Shown: positions 25,102 to 34,319 of the stretch, piece by piece | Layout of the letters: every line of letters begins with the position of its first letter | How positions within the stretch are numbered: position 1 is the stretch's first letter | Assembly: GCF_002217655.1 (NCBI RefSeq) | Contig: NZ_NEWK01000002.1 | Location: 63,164-127,163 of the forward strand | Length of the DNA: 64,000 bases | DNA from: Geobacillus thermocatenulatus | GTDB lineage: Bacteria; Bacillota; Bacilli; Bacillales; Anoxybacillaceae | Reading direction: 5' to 3' | Notes under the pieces: generated by a model | Told to the model about the DNA's origin: nothing | What the model saw: only the letters and a program-made list of their open reading frames with translations | The model's database searches: none | Translations under genes and position numbers: made by a program

Positions 25102-26009
25102 TTTACACATGTACGTTGAATCCATCTGTTGATTATATCGTTCATCTCGATGAGCTTCATGTTGGCGAACTGAATCGTTCGGTGAAAACGTTCACATTTC
25201 CGGGCGGGAAAGGGATCAACGTGTCGCGTGTGTTGAAGCGCTTGGGTGTTGACAGCACGGCGCTTGGATTCGTCGGCGGATTTACCGGCGGGTTCATTGA
25301 AAGCGAACTTCGGAAAGAAGGCATTGCCTGCGATTTTGTTCATGTCCCAGGGCAAACGCGCATTAACGTCAAACTGAAAGCGGGGCGGGAGACGGAAATT
25401 AACGGTGAAGGCCCGATGATTGCCGATGACGATGCCGCGCAATTGATCGCGAAAGTCGGAGCGCTTTCAGCTGGCGATGTGCTTGTTCTCGCTGGAAGCG
25501 CGCCGACGTCGCTGTCGGCGGACATGTACGAGCGATTGGCGGCTGAGTCGGTGAAGCGGCGCGTTCGCCTTGTTGTTGACACGAGCGGTCCGGCGCTCGA
25601 GAGGCTGCTCGCCTGCCGGCCGTTTTTGGCTAAGCCGAACCATCATGAGCTGGCCGAACTGTTTGGTGTTGCGATGGTGACAAGAGAAGACATCGTGTTG
25701 TATGGACGACGACTGGTGGAAAAGGGAGTGGAACATCTCATTGTGTCAATGGGCGGCGACGGGGCGTTTTACTTCAATGAGGAAACGGCGCTGTTTGCCG
25801 AAGCGCCGAAAGGCGCAGTGAAAAATTCGGTCGGGGCGGGCGATTCGATGGTCGCTGGATTTTTGGCTGCCCAAGCGAACGGGAAATCGATTGAGGAAGC
25901 ATTCGCTTACAGTGTCGCCGCTGGGAGTGCGACCGCGTTTTCGGAAGATTTGTGCACGAAAGAGGAAGTGGAAGCGCTCGTCGACCGCGTCCATATCGTG
26001 CATTTATAA
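25098..26009 (+). CDS. fruK: 1-Phosphofructokinase
   Basis: A 303-residue PfkB-family kinase that phosphorylates fructose 1-phosphate to fructose 1,6-bisphosphate. PfkB motifs are MIYTCTLNPSVDYIVHLDEL at the start, GGKGINVSRVLKRLG (residues 37-51) and the C-terminal VGAGDSMVAGFLA with the catalytic Asp. ATG 25098 overlaps the fruR stop (ATGA). It works directly on the product of FruA. Confidence 0.94.
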   Translation: MIYTCTLNPSVDYIVHLDELHVGELNRSVKTFTFPGGKGINVSRVLKRLGVDSTALGFVGGFTGGFIESELRKEGIACDFVHVPGQTRINVKLKAGRETEINGEGPMIADDDAAQLIAKVGALSAGDVLVLAGSAPTSLSADMYERLAAESVKRRVRLVVDTSGPALERLLACRPFLAKPNHHELAELFGVAMVTREDIVLYGRRLVEKGVEHLIVSMGGDGAFYFNEETALFAEAPKGAVKNSVGAGDSMVAGFLAAQANGKSIEEAFAYSVAAGSATAFSEDLCTKEEVEALVDRVHIVHL

Positions 26010-26035
26010 ATTGAAAATGAAGGGGGATTGGACCA

Positions 26036-27904
26036 ATGAAGATTACGGATTTGTTGACAAACGAAACGATGATTCTCGCGCTTCAAGCCAAGACAAAGGG
26101 CGAAGTCATCGATGAACTGGCCGAAAAGCTCGCCGAAGCGGGGGCGGTCAGCGATGTGGAGGCGTTCAAACGAGCGATTTGGGCGCGCGAACAACAAAGC
26201 ACGACCGGCGTTGGAGATGGCGTCGCCATTCCGCATGCCAAAACGGCGGCGGTCAAGCGCCCAGCGGTGGCGTTCGGCCGTTCAGCGGAAGGCATTGATT
26301 ATGAGTCGCTCGATGGCAAGCCAAGCCATTTGTTTTTCATGATCGCCGCACCAGAAGGCGGGGAACAGACGCACCTTGAGGCGCTTGCCCGCTTGTCGTC
26401 GATGTTGATGGATGCGTCGTTCCGTGCTCAGCTTGAAACCGCTTCAAGCGAAGAGGAGATTGTCCGTTTGTTTGCTGAGAAAGAAAGCGAGCAAGAAGCT
26501 CCTCGGCAAGCCGCACGGGCAGAGAACGGGAGGAAAGTGCTGGCGGTGACCGCTTGTCCGACCGGAATCGCTCATACGTATATGGCCGCTGATGCACTGA
26601 AAGCGAAAGCAGCGGAAATGGGTGTGACGATCAAAGTCGAGACAAACGGCTCAGATGGAGTGAAAAACGAGTTGACGGCGAAGGAGATTGAAGAAGCAAC
26701 GGCGATCATTGTGGCGGCGGATAAACAAGTCGAGATGGACCGTTTTGACGGCAAACATGTCATTCAAGTGCCGGTCGCCCGTGCGATCCGCGAGCCGGAG
26801 AAGCTCATCGAGCAGGCGCTGCGCCAAGACGCGCCGATTTATCGAGCAAGCGGTGCGGCACGGGACAGCGTGGGAGCGGCGAAACCGAGAATCGGTTTTT
26901 ACAAGCATTTGATGAACGGCGTATCAAATATGCTTCCGTTTGTCGTTGGCGGCGGGATTTTGATTGCCCTTTCCTTCACGTTCGGCATTAAAGCGTTTGA
27001 CCCGAACGATCCGTCGTATCATCCGTTTGCCAAACTGTTAATGGACATTGGCGGCGGCAATGCGTTCGCGTTGATGGTCCCTGTGCTCGCTGCATTCATT
27101 GCCATGAGCATTGCCGATCGGCCGGGGTTTGCGCCGGGGATGGTCGGCGGCTTTCTGGCGGCGAACGGCGGAGCTGGGTTTTTGGGGGGATTGATCGCCG
27201 GTTTTTTGGCCGGGTATTTGGTTGTCGGGCTGCGCAACCTGTTCAGCCGTTTGCCGCAGTCGCTCGAGGGGATTAAACCGGTGTTGCTCTATCCGGTATT
27301 CGGCATTTTTCTCACCGGCGTCATCATGATGTATGTGGTCATTGATCCGGTGAAAGCGTTGAATGAAGGGTTGAAACATTGGCTTTCCGGCATGGGGACG
27401 GCGAATTTAGTGCTGCTTGGCGCGGTGTTGGGCGGCATGATGGCGGTCGATATGGGCGGACCGATCAACAAAGCGGCGTATACGTTTGGGCTGGCGATGA
27501 TTGAAGCGGGCAACTTTGCGCCGCATGCGGCGATTATGGCCGGCGGGATGGTGCCGCCGCTCGGCTTGGCGCTGGCGACAACGTTCTTTAAGAAAAAGTT
27601 CACAAAAGCCGAGCGCGAGGCGGGCAAAACGTGCTATATTATGGGGGCCTCGTTCATTACCGAAGGGGCGATACCGTTTGCGGCAGCTGATCCGGTGCGG
27701 GTCATTCCGTCCATCATTGTCGGTTCGGCTGTGGCAGGGGCGCTGACGATGTGGTTCCATATCGGGTTGCCGGCGCCGCACGGCGGAATTTTCGTCATTC
27801 CGATCGTCAAAGGCAGCGCATGGCTTTACATCCTTGCCATTTTGATCGGCTCCATCGTGACGGCGTTGATGGTCGGACTGTGGAAAAAAGAAGTGGAAGA
27901 ATAA
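26036..27904 (+). CDS. fruA: Fructose-specific PTS enzyme IIABC
   Basis: A 622-residue permease that imports fructose and phosphorylates it to fructose 1-phosphate. EIIA occupies about 1-150 with phospho-His67 in GVAIPHAKT. EIIB is at about 165-265 with phospho-Cys174 in ACPTGIAHTYMAADAL. The membrane EIIC domain fills the rest (GVSNMLPFVVGGGILIALSF…MGGPINKAAYTFG). AAGGGGGA precedes the ATG. It is the last gene of the operon, followed by a strong terminator. Confidence 0.95.
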   Translation: MKITDLLTNETMILALQAKTKGEVIDELAEKLAEAGAVSDVEAFKRAIWAREQQSTTGVGDGVAIPHAKTAAVKRPAVAFGRSAEGIDYESLDGKPSHLFFMIAAPEGGEQTHLEALARLSSMLMDASFRAQLETASSEEEIVRLFAEKESEQEAPRQAARAENGRKVLAVTACPTGIAHTYMAADALKAKAAEMGVTIKVETNGSDGVKNELTAKEIEEATAIIVAADKQVEMDRFDGKHVIQVPVARAIREPEKLIEQALRQDAPIYRASGAARDSVGAAKPRIGFYKHLMNGVSNMLPFVVGGGILIALSFTFGIKAFDPNDPSYHPFAKLLMDIGGGNAFALMVPVLAAFIAMSIADRPGFAPGMVGGFLAANGGAGFLGGLIAGFLAGYLVVGLRNLFSRLPQSLEGIKPVLLYPVFGIFLTGVIMMYVVIDPVKALNEGLKHWLSGMGTANLVLLGAVLGGMMAVDMGGPINKAAYTFGLAMIEAGNFAPHAAIMAGGMVPPLGLALATTFFKKKFTKAEREAGKTCYIMGASFITEGAIPFAAADPVRVIPSIIVGSAVAGALTMWFHIGLPAPHGGIFVIPIVKGSAWLYILAILIGSIVTALMVGLWKKEVEE

Positions 27905-27912
27905 CAGAGAAA

Positions 27913-27947
27913 GGAGGGTGTCCCGAAAGCGACGGGACACCCTTTCT
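27913..27947 (+). terminator. Terminator of the fru operon
   Basis: GGGTGTCCC pairs with GGGACACCC around CGAAAGCGAC, then TTTCTT. The stem core recurs at 51681. Confidence 0.88.
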
Positions 27948-27988
27948 TCATGACAAGATGCAGGGACAAACCACTTCGGTGACACGAT

Positions 27989-28023
27989 AGATTGTATCTC
28001 TCTTAAAGAGAGACGATCTTTTG
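27989..28023 (+). terminator. Second hairpin downstream of fruA
   Basis: AGATTGTATCTCTCTT folds onto AGAGAGACGATCT with a few mismatches and is followed by TTTT. It lies just before the ycgR promoter (ATGACA-17-TAAAAT, -10 near 28083). Confidence 0.5.
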
Positions 28024-28119
28024 GGACGGCCTCGTTTTCTATTTTTTTTACCAAATTTTCATGACAATGGTCGTTTCTCATGGTAAAATGAACGGTTGTA
28101 AATGAGAGGAGAACCTACG

Positions 28120-28983
28120 ATGAACACGTTTTTGCAGCTGAACACGATTTTTATCAGCATCCTGATTGAATCGTTGCCGTTCGTCGTGCTCGGGGTGTTT
28201 GTTTCCGGCGTCATTCAAATGTTTGTCAGTGAAGAGACCGTGCAACGATGGGTGCCAAAAAACCGGGGCTTGGCAATTGTGTATGCGGCGTTGATCGGGG
28301 TTTTGTTTCCTTCGTGCGAATGCAGCATCGTGCCGATCACCCGCCGTCTCGTCGCCAAGGGGGTGCCGCTTTACGCGGCCGTGCCGTTTATGTTAACGGC
28401 GCCCGTCATCAATCCGGTTGTGCTGTTTTCGACGTATATCGCCTTCGGAAGCAGCTGGACGATGGTATTGTACCGGGCGCTGTTCGCTTGCGCCGTTGCC
28501 GTTGCGATCGGTACGGTGATCGCGATTCGGCATGAAGGAAGCGAACTGCGCCATGAGAGGCGCGAGATCTCGATGATGCCTCGTACGTGGAAAGAGAAAA
28601 TGGTCGGCACCCTGCGCCATACGATCGATGAATTTTTTGCGACCGGGAAATATTTGATCATTGGGGCGTTCATTGCTTCGGCGATGCAAACGTATGTGAA
28701 AACGTCGGCGCTTGTGTCGATCGGCAATGGGAAAGTGGCGGCCTCCTTGGTCATGATGGCGCTCGCCTTCGTGCTGTCGCTCTGTTCCGAGGCGGATGCC
28801 TTTATCGCCTCGTCATTTCAAAGCACATTTCCGTTTCACGCGCTGGCAGCGTTTCTCGTTTACGGGCCGATGCTCGATGTGAAAAATACGCTCATGTTGT
28901 TTCAGTCATTCCGCGCCCGGTTTGTGTGGAAACTGATTTCCTATATCACGTTGTTTGTGTTTGTCGGATCGCTATTGATCTAG
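28120..28983 (+). CDS. ycgR: YcgR-like permease (UPF0718/DUF318)
   Basis: A 287-residue, about eight-helix membrane protein of the COG0701 permease family. The hallmark FPSCECSIVPITRRLVAKGVPLYAAVPFMLTAPVINP is present, with its two conserved cysteines, and the second-half motif LCSEADAFIASSF. Relatives are predicted to export metals, metalloids or related small solutes. ATG 28120 lies behind GAGAGGAGAA. The next gene encodes its usual partner YcgQ, 15 bases on. This YcgR is unrelated to the enterobacterial c-di-GMP receptor of the same name. Confidence 0.85.
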   Translation: MNTFLQLNTIFISILIESLPFVVLGVFVSGVIQMFVSEETVQRWVPKNRGLAIVYAALIGVLFPSCECSIVPITRRLVAKGVPLYAAVPFMLTAPVINPVVLFSTYIAFGSSWTMVLYRALFACAVAVAIGTVIAIRHEGSELRHERREISMMPRTWKEKMVGTLRHTIDEFFATGKYLIIGAFIASAMQTYVKTSALVSIGNGKVAASLVMMALAFVLSLCSEADAFIASSFQSTFPFHALAAFLVYGPMLDVKNTLMLFQSFRARFVWKLISYITLFVFVGSLLI

Positions 28984-28998
28984 CAAGGAGGTGGCGGC

Positions 28999-29847
28999 AT
29001 GATTCGCATGTATATTTTGCTTGGGTTTGCGTTTTTGTTTTTCCATTTGTATATTACGGGAGAGTTGAGCCAATACATTAATATGCGGTATGCGTATATT
29101 TCGTTTAGTGCGATGTTTGTGTTTGCTTTCCTCACGATCGTGCAGTTTGTGCTGGCAAGCCGCAGCGAGGAGCCGCATGATCATGGGGAGGAGTGCTGCG
29201 GTCATCACCATCATGAACCGTCCGCGCGCTGGCAGCGGGCGTTGAATTACCTTATTTTTGTTTTTCCGCTTGTTTCTGCCTTCTTGTTTCCCGTTGCGAC
29301 GCTCAATTCCGAAGTTGTGAAGGCGAAAGGGATTCATGTTCCTGGGATGGCGTCTGACAGCAGCGATCCGTTTGCCCAGCGGCAGTTTTTGCGTCCGGAT
29401 ACGAGCATGTATTATGGGCGCGACGATTATCAAAATGCCATGGAAAAAGAGCTGAAAAAATACAGCCGTCTCGCTCGCTTGGAGTTGAATGACCAAAATT
29501 ATTTAAATGCCATGGAAACGATTTATCAGTTTCCTGGCGAATTTGCCGCCCGTGGCATCGAATTCACCGGGTTTGTCTACCGGGAGGAAACAGCGCGCGC
29601 CAATGAGGCGTTTCTCCTTCGCTTTGGAATCATTCATTGTGTTGCGGATTCAGGGGTGTACGGGCTGCTCCTTCAGTTTCCAAAGACGGTGCCGGTTCAT
29701 AATGATGAATGGATTCGTGTGAAAGGAACGCTATCTACCATGTATTATCAGCCGTTTCATATGACGATTCCTTATGTAAACGTGACGTCATGGGAGCGGG
29801 TGGCCAAACCGAAGGAGCCGTACGTATACCGCCAATTCAATGAATAA
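28999..29847 (+). CDS. ycgQ: YcgQ-like protein (TIGR03943/DUF1980 family)
   Basis: A 282-residue protein. Three to four N-terminal transmembrane segments are followed by an extracytoplasmic domain with FTGFVYREETARANEAFLLRFGIIHCVADSGVYGLL. The loop after helix 2 contains a potential metal-binding run, HDHGEECCGHHHHEPS (about residues 55-72). The family always occurs beside COG0701 permeases and is presumed to be their partner. The substrate is unproven. AAGGAGGTGG precedes the ATG. Confidence 0.83.
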   Translation: MIRMYILLGFAFLFFHLYITGELSQYINMRYAYISFSAMFVFAFLTIVQFVLASRSEEPHDHGEECCGHHHHEPSARWQRALNYLIFVFPLVSAFLFPVATLNSEVVKAKGIHVPGMASDSSDPFAQRQFLRPDTSMYYGRDDYQNAMEKELKKYSRLARLELNDQNYLNAMETIYQFPGEFAARGIEFTGFVYREETARANEAFLLRFGIIHCVADSGVYGLLLQFPKTVPVHNDEWIRVKGTLSTMYYQPFHMTIPYVNVTSWERVAKPKEPYVYRQFNE

Positions 29848-29876
29848 GAGCGGGCCGTGGATTGGCTCGCTCTTTT
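29846..29876. terminator. Terminator between ycgQ and the MBL gene
   Basis: AAGAGCGGGCC pairs with GGCTCGCTCTT, followed by TT. It overlaps the ycgQ stop and lies between convergent genes. Confidence 0.75.
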
Positions 29877-29890
29877 CGGCCATGCTGCGA

Positions 29891-30925
29891 TCATTCTTTT
29901 GGCCATGCTTGTTGTTTCTCCGTGGTGACCGCGTCTGTTTGGCTGAACGTATTGTCGAATGGGGAAAGGGTCGTCAACGCTTGGGCGGCATCGATCACCT
30001 CGCCGAGCTTCAAGCAAAGCAAGCGCTCCTCTTCCAACCCGCGCCGCCGCCATTCAGCCCATAGGCGGTCGAGCGCTTCTTTCGGTGTATCGTCGGCCAA
30101 GCGGAACGCCCCATAATGCATCGGCACAAACAGCCGGGCGCGGCAGTCCAAAAACGCCTGCACCGCTTCTTCCGGGGTCGTGTGCTGCGGCCCCATGAAC
30201 CATTCCGGCTCGTACGCGCCGATCGGCAAGAGCGCATAGTCGATGGAAAAGCGGTCGCCGATGTCGCGAAAGCCTCGGAAGTAGCCGCTGTCGCCGGCGA
30301 AGTAGATGGTGGGGGCGCCGTTTGATGTGATCACCCATCCGCCCCAATGCGACGTGTTCGTGTCCCACAGCGTCCGCCGTGTCCAATGTTGGGCTGGAAC
30401 GAATGTGAGCGTCACGCCGCGGAATTCGGCATTGTGCCACCACGACAGCTCAGTGACATGGCGGAAGCCGCGGCGGTGGAGCAGACGGCCGAGCCCCTCG
30501 GGCACGAACACGTGCGGGTCGCCCGGCAAGCGGCGGAGGCTGCCGATATGCAAGTGGTCATAGTGGCCGTGAGAGATGAGCACAACGTCCACGGGCGGCA
30601 TGTCCTCAAGCGCGATGCCCGGAGCTGACAAGCGTTTGGCCGTGCCCATCCGCTGCGCCCAAACCGGGTCGGTGACGATCGTAACGCCGGCCAGCTGCAT
30701 GATAAAGGTCGAGTGGCCAACCCAGCAAAGCTGGGGCCGTCCGCCGGGCTTGTGAAGCCGGTCGGATTGCGGCGGCTCCATGCGGGGTACAACGTATGAC
30801 AAATCTTTTTGTTTTTGTTTTCGCTCCCGCTGCCAGCGGTAAAAATCGGCCCATGTTTTGTGTGTCGAGACGTTGTCGAGATTCGTGTATCGTTTCGGCA
30901 CGGCAGTTTCACCCCAATGGATCAT
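29891..30925 (-). CDS. NAPE-PLD/UlaG-like metallo-beta-lactamase-fold hydrolase
   Basis: A 344-residue MBL-fold protein. Its zinc motif is HGHYDH (residues 119-124), followed by PAQHW and the GDSGYF and MHYGAF blocks that complete the dinuclear site. The order VGHSTFIMQLAGVTIVTDPVW…SHGHYDH…GGWVI matches N-acylphosphatidylethanolamine phospholipase D-like hydrolases. It probably cleaves a phosphodiester of a lipid or a related substrate in the cytoplasm; the substrate is not known. ATG 30925 has GGGAG about 12 bases upstream. Confidence 0.8.
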   Translation of the reverse strand: MIHWGETAVPKRYTNLDNVSTHKTWADFYRWQRERKQKQKDLSYVVPRMEPPQSDRLHKPGGRPQLCWVGHSTFIMQLAGVTIVTDPVWAQRMGTAKRLSAPGIALEDMPPVDVVLISHGHYDHLHIGSLRRLPGDPHVFVPEGLGRLLHRRGFRHVTELSWWHNAEFRGVTLTFVPAQHWTRRTLWDTNTSHWGGWVITSNGAPTIYFAGDSGYFRGFRDIGDRFSIDYALLPIGAYEPEWFMGPQHTTPEEAVQAFLDCRARLFVPMHYGAFRLADDTPKEALDRLWAEWRRRGLEEERLLCLKLGEVIDAAQALTTLSPFDNTFSQTDAVTTEKQQAWPKE

Positions 30926-31048
30926 CTTTGCTAGGATACTCCCGTTTCCATGCGGTTATGGCAGGTGGGAGACCGTTCCATGCGTTATAATTAAAGGGTA
31001 GCAAATTTTGCTTTGTTCTACAAAATGTTTGTTCGGGAGGTGAAAGAT

Positions 31049-31450
31049 ATGTTTCAATCCTTTTCGCTTCGCACGACAAAGCGCGATGAAATGGTGGAGA
31101 TTACGTCACTTGTCGAAGAAACGGTGCGCCAGTCCGGGGTAGAAGAGGGGGTGGCGATCGTTTATTGCCCGCACACGACAGCCGGCATCACGATAAACGA
31201 AAACGCGGATCCTGATGTGAAGCGCGATATGATGCGACGCTTTGATGAAACGTATCCGTGGGAGCATCCGCTTGACCGTCATATAGAGGGAAACAGCGCC
31301 GCCCATATGAAAGCAAGCACGGTCGGCGCATCGCAACATGTTATCATTCATGAAGGCCGGTTGCTGCTTGGCCGCTGGCAAGGCATCTATTTTTGCGAGT
31401 ACGATGGGCCGCGCCATCGGACATTTTATGTGAAAGTGCTGAAAGGGTAG
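31049..31450 (+). CDS. yjbQ: YjbQ family protein (UPF0047)
   Basis: A 133-residue protein with the signature sequence [20 protein letters not shown], then [15 protein letters not shown] and [17 protein letters not shown], covering the whole UPF0047/YjbQ fold. Family members have weak thiamine-phosphate synthase activity, but the true role is unsettled. ATG 31049 lies eight bases behind GGGAGGTG; upstream in-frame codons are rejected. A -10 TATAAT occurs at 30986. Confidence 0.88.
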   Translation: MFQSFSLRTTKRDEMVEITSLVEETVRQSGVEEGVAIVYCPHTTAGITINENADPDVKRDMMRRFDETYPWEHPLDRHIEGNSAAHMKASTVGASQHVIIHEGRLLLGRWQGIYFCEYDGPRHRTFYVKVLKG

Positions 31451-31451
31451 T

Positions 31452-31474
31452 AACCATAATTATATTATGTAAAC
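31452..31474. repeat. 23-bp repeat with XerD-like half-site, copy 1
   Basis: AACCATAAT, four bases, TTATGTAAAC. The same motif occurs at 56850 with 21 of 23 bases identical. The right part equals the XerD half-site of the B. subtilis dif site. Both copies lie in convergent intergenic regions just past a plus-strand gene. Confidence 0.55.
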
Positions 31475-31542
31475 AAAGAAACAGGAGAAAGCAATGGCAA
31501 CACAGCGACCGCAACGGTCTGACGGGAATAGAGAGAAGGGAA

Positions 31543-31578
31543 CGAAAAACCCGGGCAAACGTGTACCCGGGTTTTTCG
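31543..31578. terminator. Bidirectional terminator yjbQ/map
   Basis: CGAAAAACCCGGG pairs perfectly with CCCGGGTTTTTCG, giving a U-run on either strand. Confidence 0.92.
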
Positions 31579-31624
31579 AATGTCGAAAAAATCAAGCTGT
31601 TGAGAACAAGAACCATCTGCATCC

Positions 31625-32374
31625 TTACGCCGGCGTCGTCAAAATGAGCGGTCCGTTTTTCGTAATGGCGATCGTATGTTCATATTGCGCTGAATAAGAG
31701 CCGTCAATGGTGCGCGCCGTCCAGCCGTTCGGATCCATTTTGCTTTGCCATGCCCCCATGTTGACCATCGGTTCGATCGTGATGACCATCCCTTCCTTTA
31801 GACGCATCCCTTTTCCTTTTTCACCGAAGTGAGGGACATACGGTTCTTCGTGAATCGTCGGGCCGATGCCGTGTCCGGTGAAATCGCGTACGACGGAAAA
31901 GCCGCGCGCTTCGACGTACGTTTGAATGGCGTGGCCGATGTCGCCGATCCGATTGCCGAGAACGGCTTGCTCGATTCCTTTATAGAGCGACTGCTCGGTG
32001 ACGTCAAGCAGCTTTTCCACGTCTTCACTGACGTCGCCGATGGCGTACGTCCAGGCGGAATCGGCGAGCGCTCCACGCAAATTGACGACAAAGTCGATCG
32101 TGACGATATCACCTTCTTTCAGCGGCTCGTTGCGCGGAAACCCGTGGCAAATTTCGTCGTTCACCGAGGCGCACGTGGCATATGGATAGCCGCGGTATCC
32201 TTTTTGTTCCGGTTTGGCGCCGTATTTGGCCAAAAACGTTTCAACGAACCGGTCGATTTCGATCGTTGTGACGCCCGGTCCGATGCGTTTGGCGATCTCT
32301 TGATGGCAGGCGGCCAAGAGTTTCCCCGCCTCGCGCATCAATTGAATTTCCCGTTCCGTTTTGACGTGAATCAT
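31625..32374 (-). CDS. map: Methionine aminopeptidase, type I
   Basis: A 249-residue metalloprotease that removes N-terminal methionine. Type-I landmarks are HGFP, TIDFVVNLRGALADSAWTYAIG (Asp metal ligands), GHGIGPTIHEEP (His) and ITIEPMV/YEHTI (Glu). ATG 32374 follows GGAGA by eight bases. Bacillaceae often carry a second map outside the ribosomal-protein cluster, like B. subtilis YflG. The gene stands alone here, so it is probably that second copy. Confidence 0.92.
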   Translation of the reverse strand: MIHVKTEREIQLMREAGKLLAACHQEIAKRIGPGVTTIEIDRFVETFLAKYGAKPEQKGYRGYPYATCASVNDEICHGFPRNEPLKEGDIVTIDFVVNLRGALADSAWTYAIGDVSEDVEKLLDVTEQSLYKGIEQAVLGNRIGDIGHAIQTYVEARGFSVVRDFTGHGIGPTIHEEPYVPHFGEKGKGMRLKEGMVITIEPMVNMGAWQSKMDPNGWTARTIDGSYSAQYEHTIAITKNGPLILTTPA

Positions 32375-32613
32375 GCAACTGTCTCCTTTTCCCTTGATGT
32401 GTTTCGCTTCGATAAGTATTGTAGCAAAAAGAACGGTGATGTGAAACCGCGGCAATCCATTCTGAACTGCGGATCGATTCCAAGATTTCACCTCAAAATA
32501 GGATGCGAAAGAGGCGAAGATGCCTAGGAAACAGAAAGGCCCTTTGATGGGGGCATACAGAACTTTGATTGATCCTTGCCTGCAAAGAGCTTTTCTGGCT
32601 CGTCTCTGCTATG

Positions 32614-33921
32614 TCACAAGGCGGCAAACAGCTGTTTTTCTTTATCAGAAATCGTTGAGGAAGAAGGAGACGGTGCGAGCGGCAAATAAATCGACACCGT
32701 CGTTCCTTTATGTATTTCGCTTTCGATGCGAATCGTTCCGTTCATCGATTCAATGATGCGGTAGACGACCATCATCCCGAGCCCCGTGCCTTTGACGCCT
32801 TTCGTCGTAAAGTACGGTTCGCCAAGCCGTTCGAGCTGTTCTTTCGTCATGCCAACGCCGGTATCGGCGATGCGGATGAGCACGCGTCCGTTGTCAATGG
32901 AGACGTATACTTGCACCGTCCCGCCGTTAGGCATCGCTTCGATGGCGTTTTTCATTACGTTGAGCAAACATTGACGGAATTTTTCGCGCTCACCGATGAC
33001 GGAAAAAGGGGCAAGCGTCGCCTGAATATCGACGCAGCTCATATTGGCGAGCGGGCGGAGGATGTCAATGACCCGTTCAATCTCGAGCTTGACGTTCAGC
33101 TTTTCCGGCGTCTCGGGCGCCGGCTTGGCGAACGTCAAGTAATCGGTGATGATCGCTTCCGCTCGGTCAAGCTCCTCAATGGCGATGCGCGCATACTGGC
33201 GGCGTTTGTCGGCAGTCAGCGTCTGCTCTTCAATCAGTTGGATAAACCCACGCGCCGCGGTGAGCGGATTGCGAATTTCATGGGAGATGGAAGCAGCCAA
33301 ATGGGTGACGGCTTCCATTTTCTCGGCGCGAATCACCCGTTTGCGCAGCGCGATGCTATGATTCATCATCTCCCAAAACGAACAAACGACCAGCATGCTG
33401 ATCGGCTGTACAAGCAGAAAAATAAGTGTGACTGAAGATGGGGGAGAAACAGTGGCCCCCGCCATCCACTCCGTCAGGATGACCGTCAATACACCAGAAC
33501 CAAAACTAAGGGATGCGGCAAACAGTGCCCGTTGCTTGGCCGCCATTCGCAAAAACCGTTTTGTCCATACAATGCTTGTTGCTGCGATGGCGATGGAAAC
33601 GACGGCGGTGACAACGACGCCAGTTCCGCCAAACAGCGAGCGGTAAACGATCGATGTCAGCGCCAAAAAAGCGGCTGCCCCTGCTCCGCCGTACAAACTG
33701 CCAAGCCATAACGGAATTTGTCGTAGATCAAAGATAAAATCACTCCGTTCTCCGACTGGAAGTGTGATGCATAATACGATGACGACGGCGTAGCAAATGG
33801 TCGGCAAATAAAGGTGGCTCCGTTGTCCTCCCTTCTCCTGATCCGTACAGAGGGGAACGAGGAACACCGGCAGAAGGATGAAAAACAAGTTGAGCAAAAA
33901 GTCTTTGAAAATATTCAGCAT
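32614..33921 (-). CDS. kinB: KinB-like membrane histidine kinase
   Basis: A 435-residue sensor kinase. About six N-terminal helices start MLNIFKDFLLNLFFILLPVFL, very like B. subtilis KinB. The HisKA phospho-acceptor is in AASISHEIRNPLTAARGFIQL. An HATPase domain follows with NAIEAM, DTGVGM, GEPYFTTK and GTGLGMMVVYRIIESMNG. KinB feeds the sporulation phosphorelay, and no response regulator sits beside this gene, as expected for such kinases. Start ATG 33921 is chosen by alignment with KinB and a nearby AAGGTG. The open frame upstream lacks a ribosome-binding site and membrane character. Confidence 0.82.
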   Translation of the reverse strand: MLNIFKDFLLNLFFILLPVFLVPLCTDQEKGGQRSHLYLPTICYAVVIVLCITLPVGERSDFIFDLRQIPLWLGSLYGGAGAAAFLALTSIVYRSLFGGTGVVVTAVVSIAIAATSIVWTKRFLRMAAKQRALFAASLSFGSGVLTVILTEWMAGATVSPPSSVTLIFLLVQPISMLVVCSFWEMMNHSIALRKRVIRAEKMEAVTHLAASISHEIRNPLTAARGFIQLIEEQTLTADKRRQYARIAIEELDRAEAIITDYLTFAKPAPETPEKLNVKLEIERVIDILRPLANMSCVDIQATLAPFSVIGEREKFRQCLLNVMKNAIEAMPNGGTVQVYVSIDNGRVLIRIADTGVGMTKEQLERLGEPYFTTKGVKGTGLGMMVVYRIIESMNGTIRIESEIHKGTTVSIYLPLAPSPSSSTISDKEKQLFAAL

Positions 33922-34059
33922 CGCGGCACCTTCTTTCCCATCGTCAAGCTGCATAACCAGAATTTCTACAAAAACTGCGAATATATTACATTGTAACCGG
34001 AACATCACTGTTCTGTTAAGGTGAAATTGATAGTCTTTTTTTGCTATAAATCTCGTTTT

Positions 34060-34068
34060 TTCGACAAA
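34060..34068 (-). promoter_or_regulatory. Candidate Spo0A box upstream of the kinB-like gene
   Basis: TTTGTCGAA on the minus strand is an exact 0A box, 140 bases before the kinase start codon. A weaker match (CGTCGAA) lies near 34228. The region 33922-34319 is AT-rich and otherwise holds only the divergent upstream regions. Confidence 0.5.
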
Positions 34069-34319
34069 CATAGGCAGAAGAACCGTTGCATTTCTAGCGA
34101 AAAATTCCCTTTCCAAATCATTGAGGTTTTCTATCAATTGGACATATAGAGAGGTGTTTTTTGAAGAAACGATCGATCCCATGTCGACACGGTTTGTCAG
34201 TCGCTCAGACACGGTTTGTCATCCGCTCGTCGAATTTGTTGATTTTTCTTCACTCCCCCTTCCGTCTATTTCTTTATATAATCATGGATAGGGATGAGTG
34301 AGAAGGGAGAGCGAATGTA

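Noticed and set aside
33922-34212. In-frame N-terminal extension of the KinB-like kinase
   Set aside because: No start signal, AT-rich intergenic composition, and homologues begin at the downstream Met before the first membrane helix.
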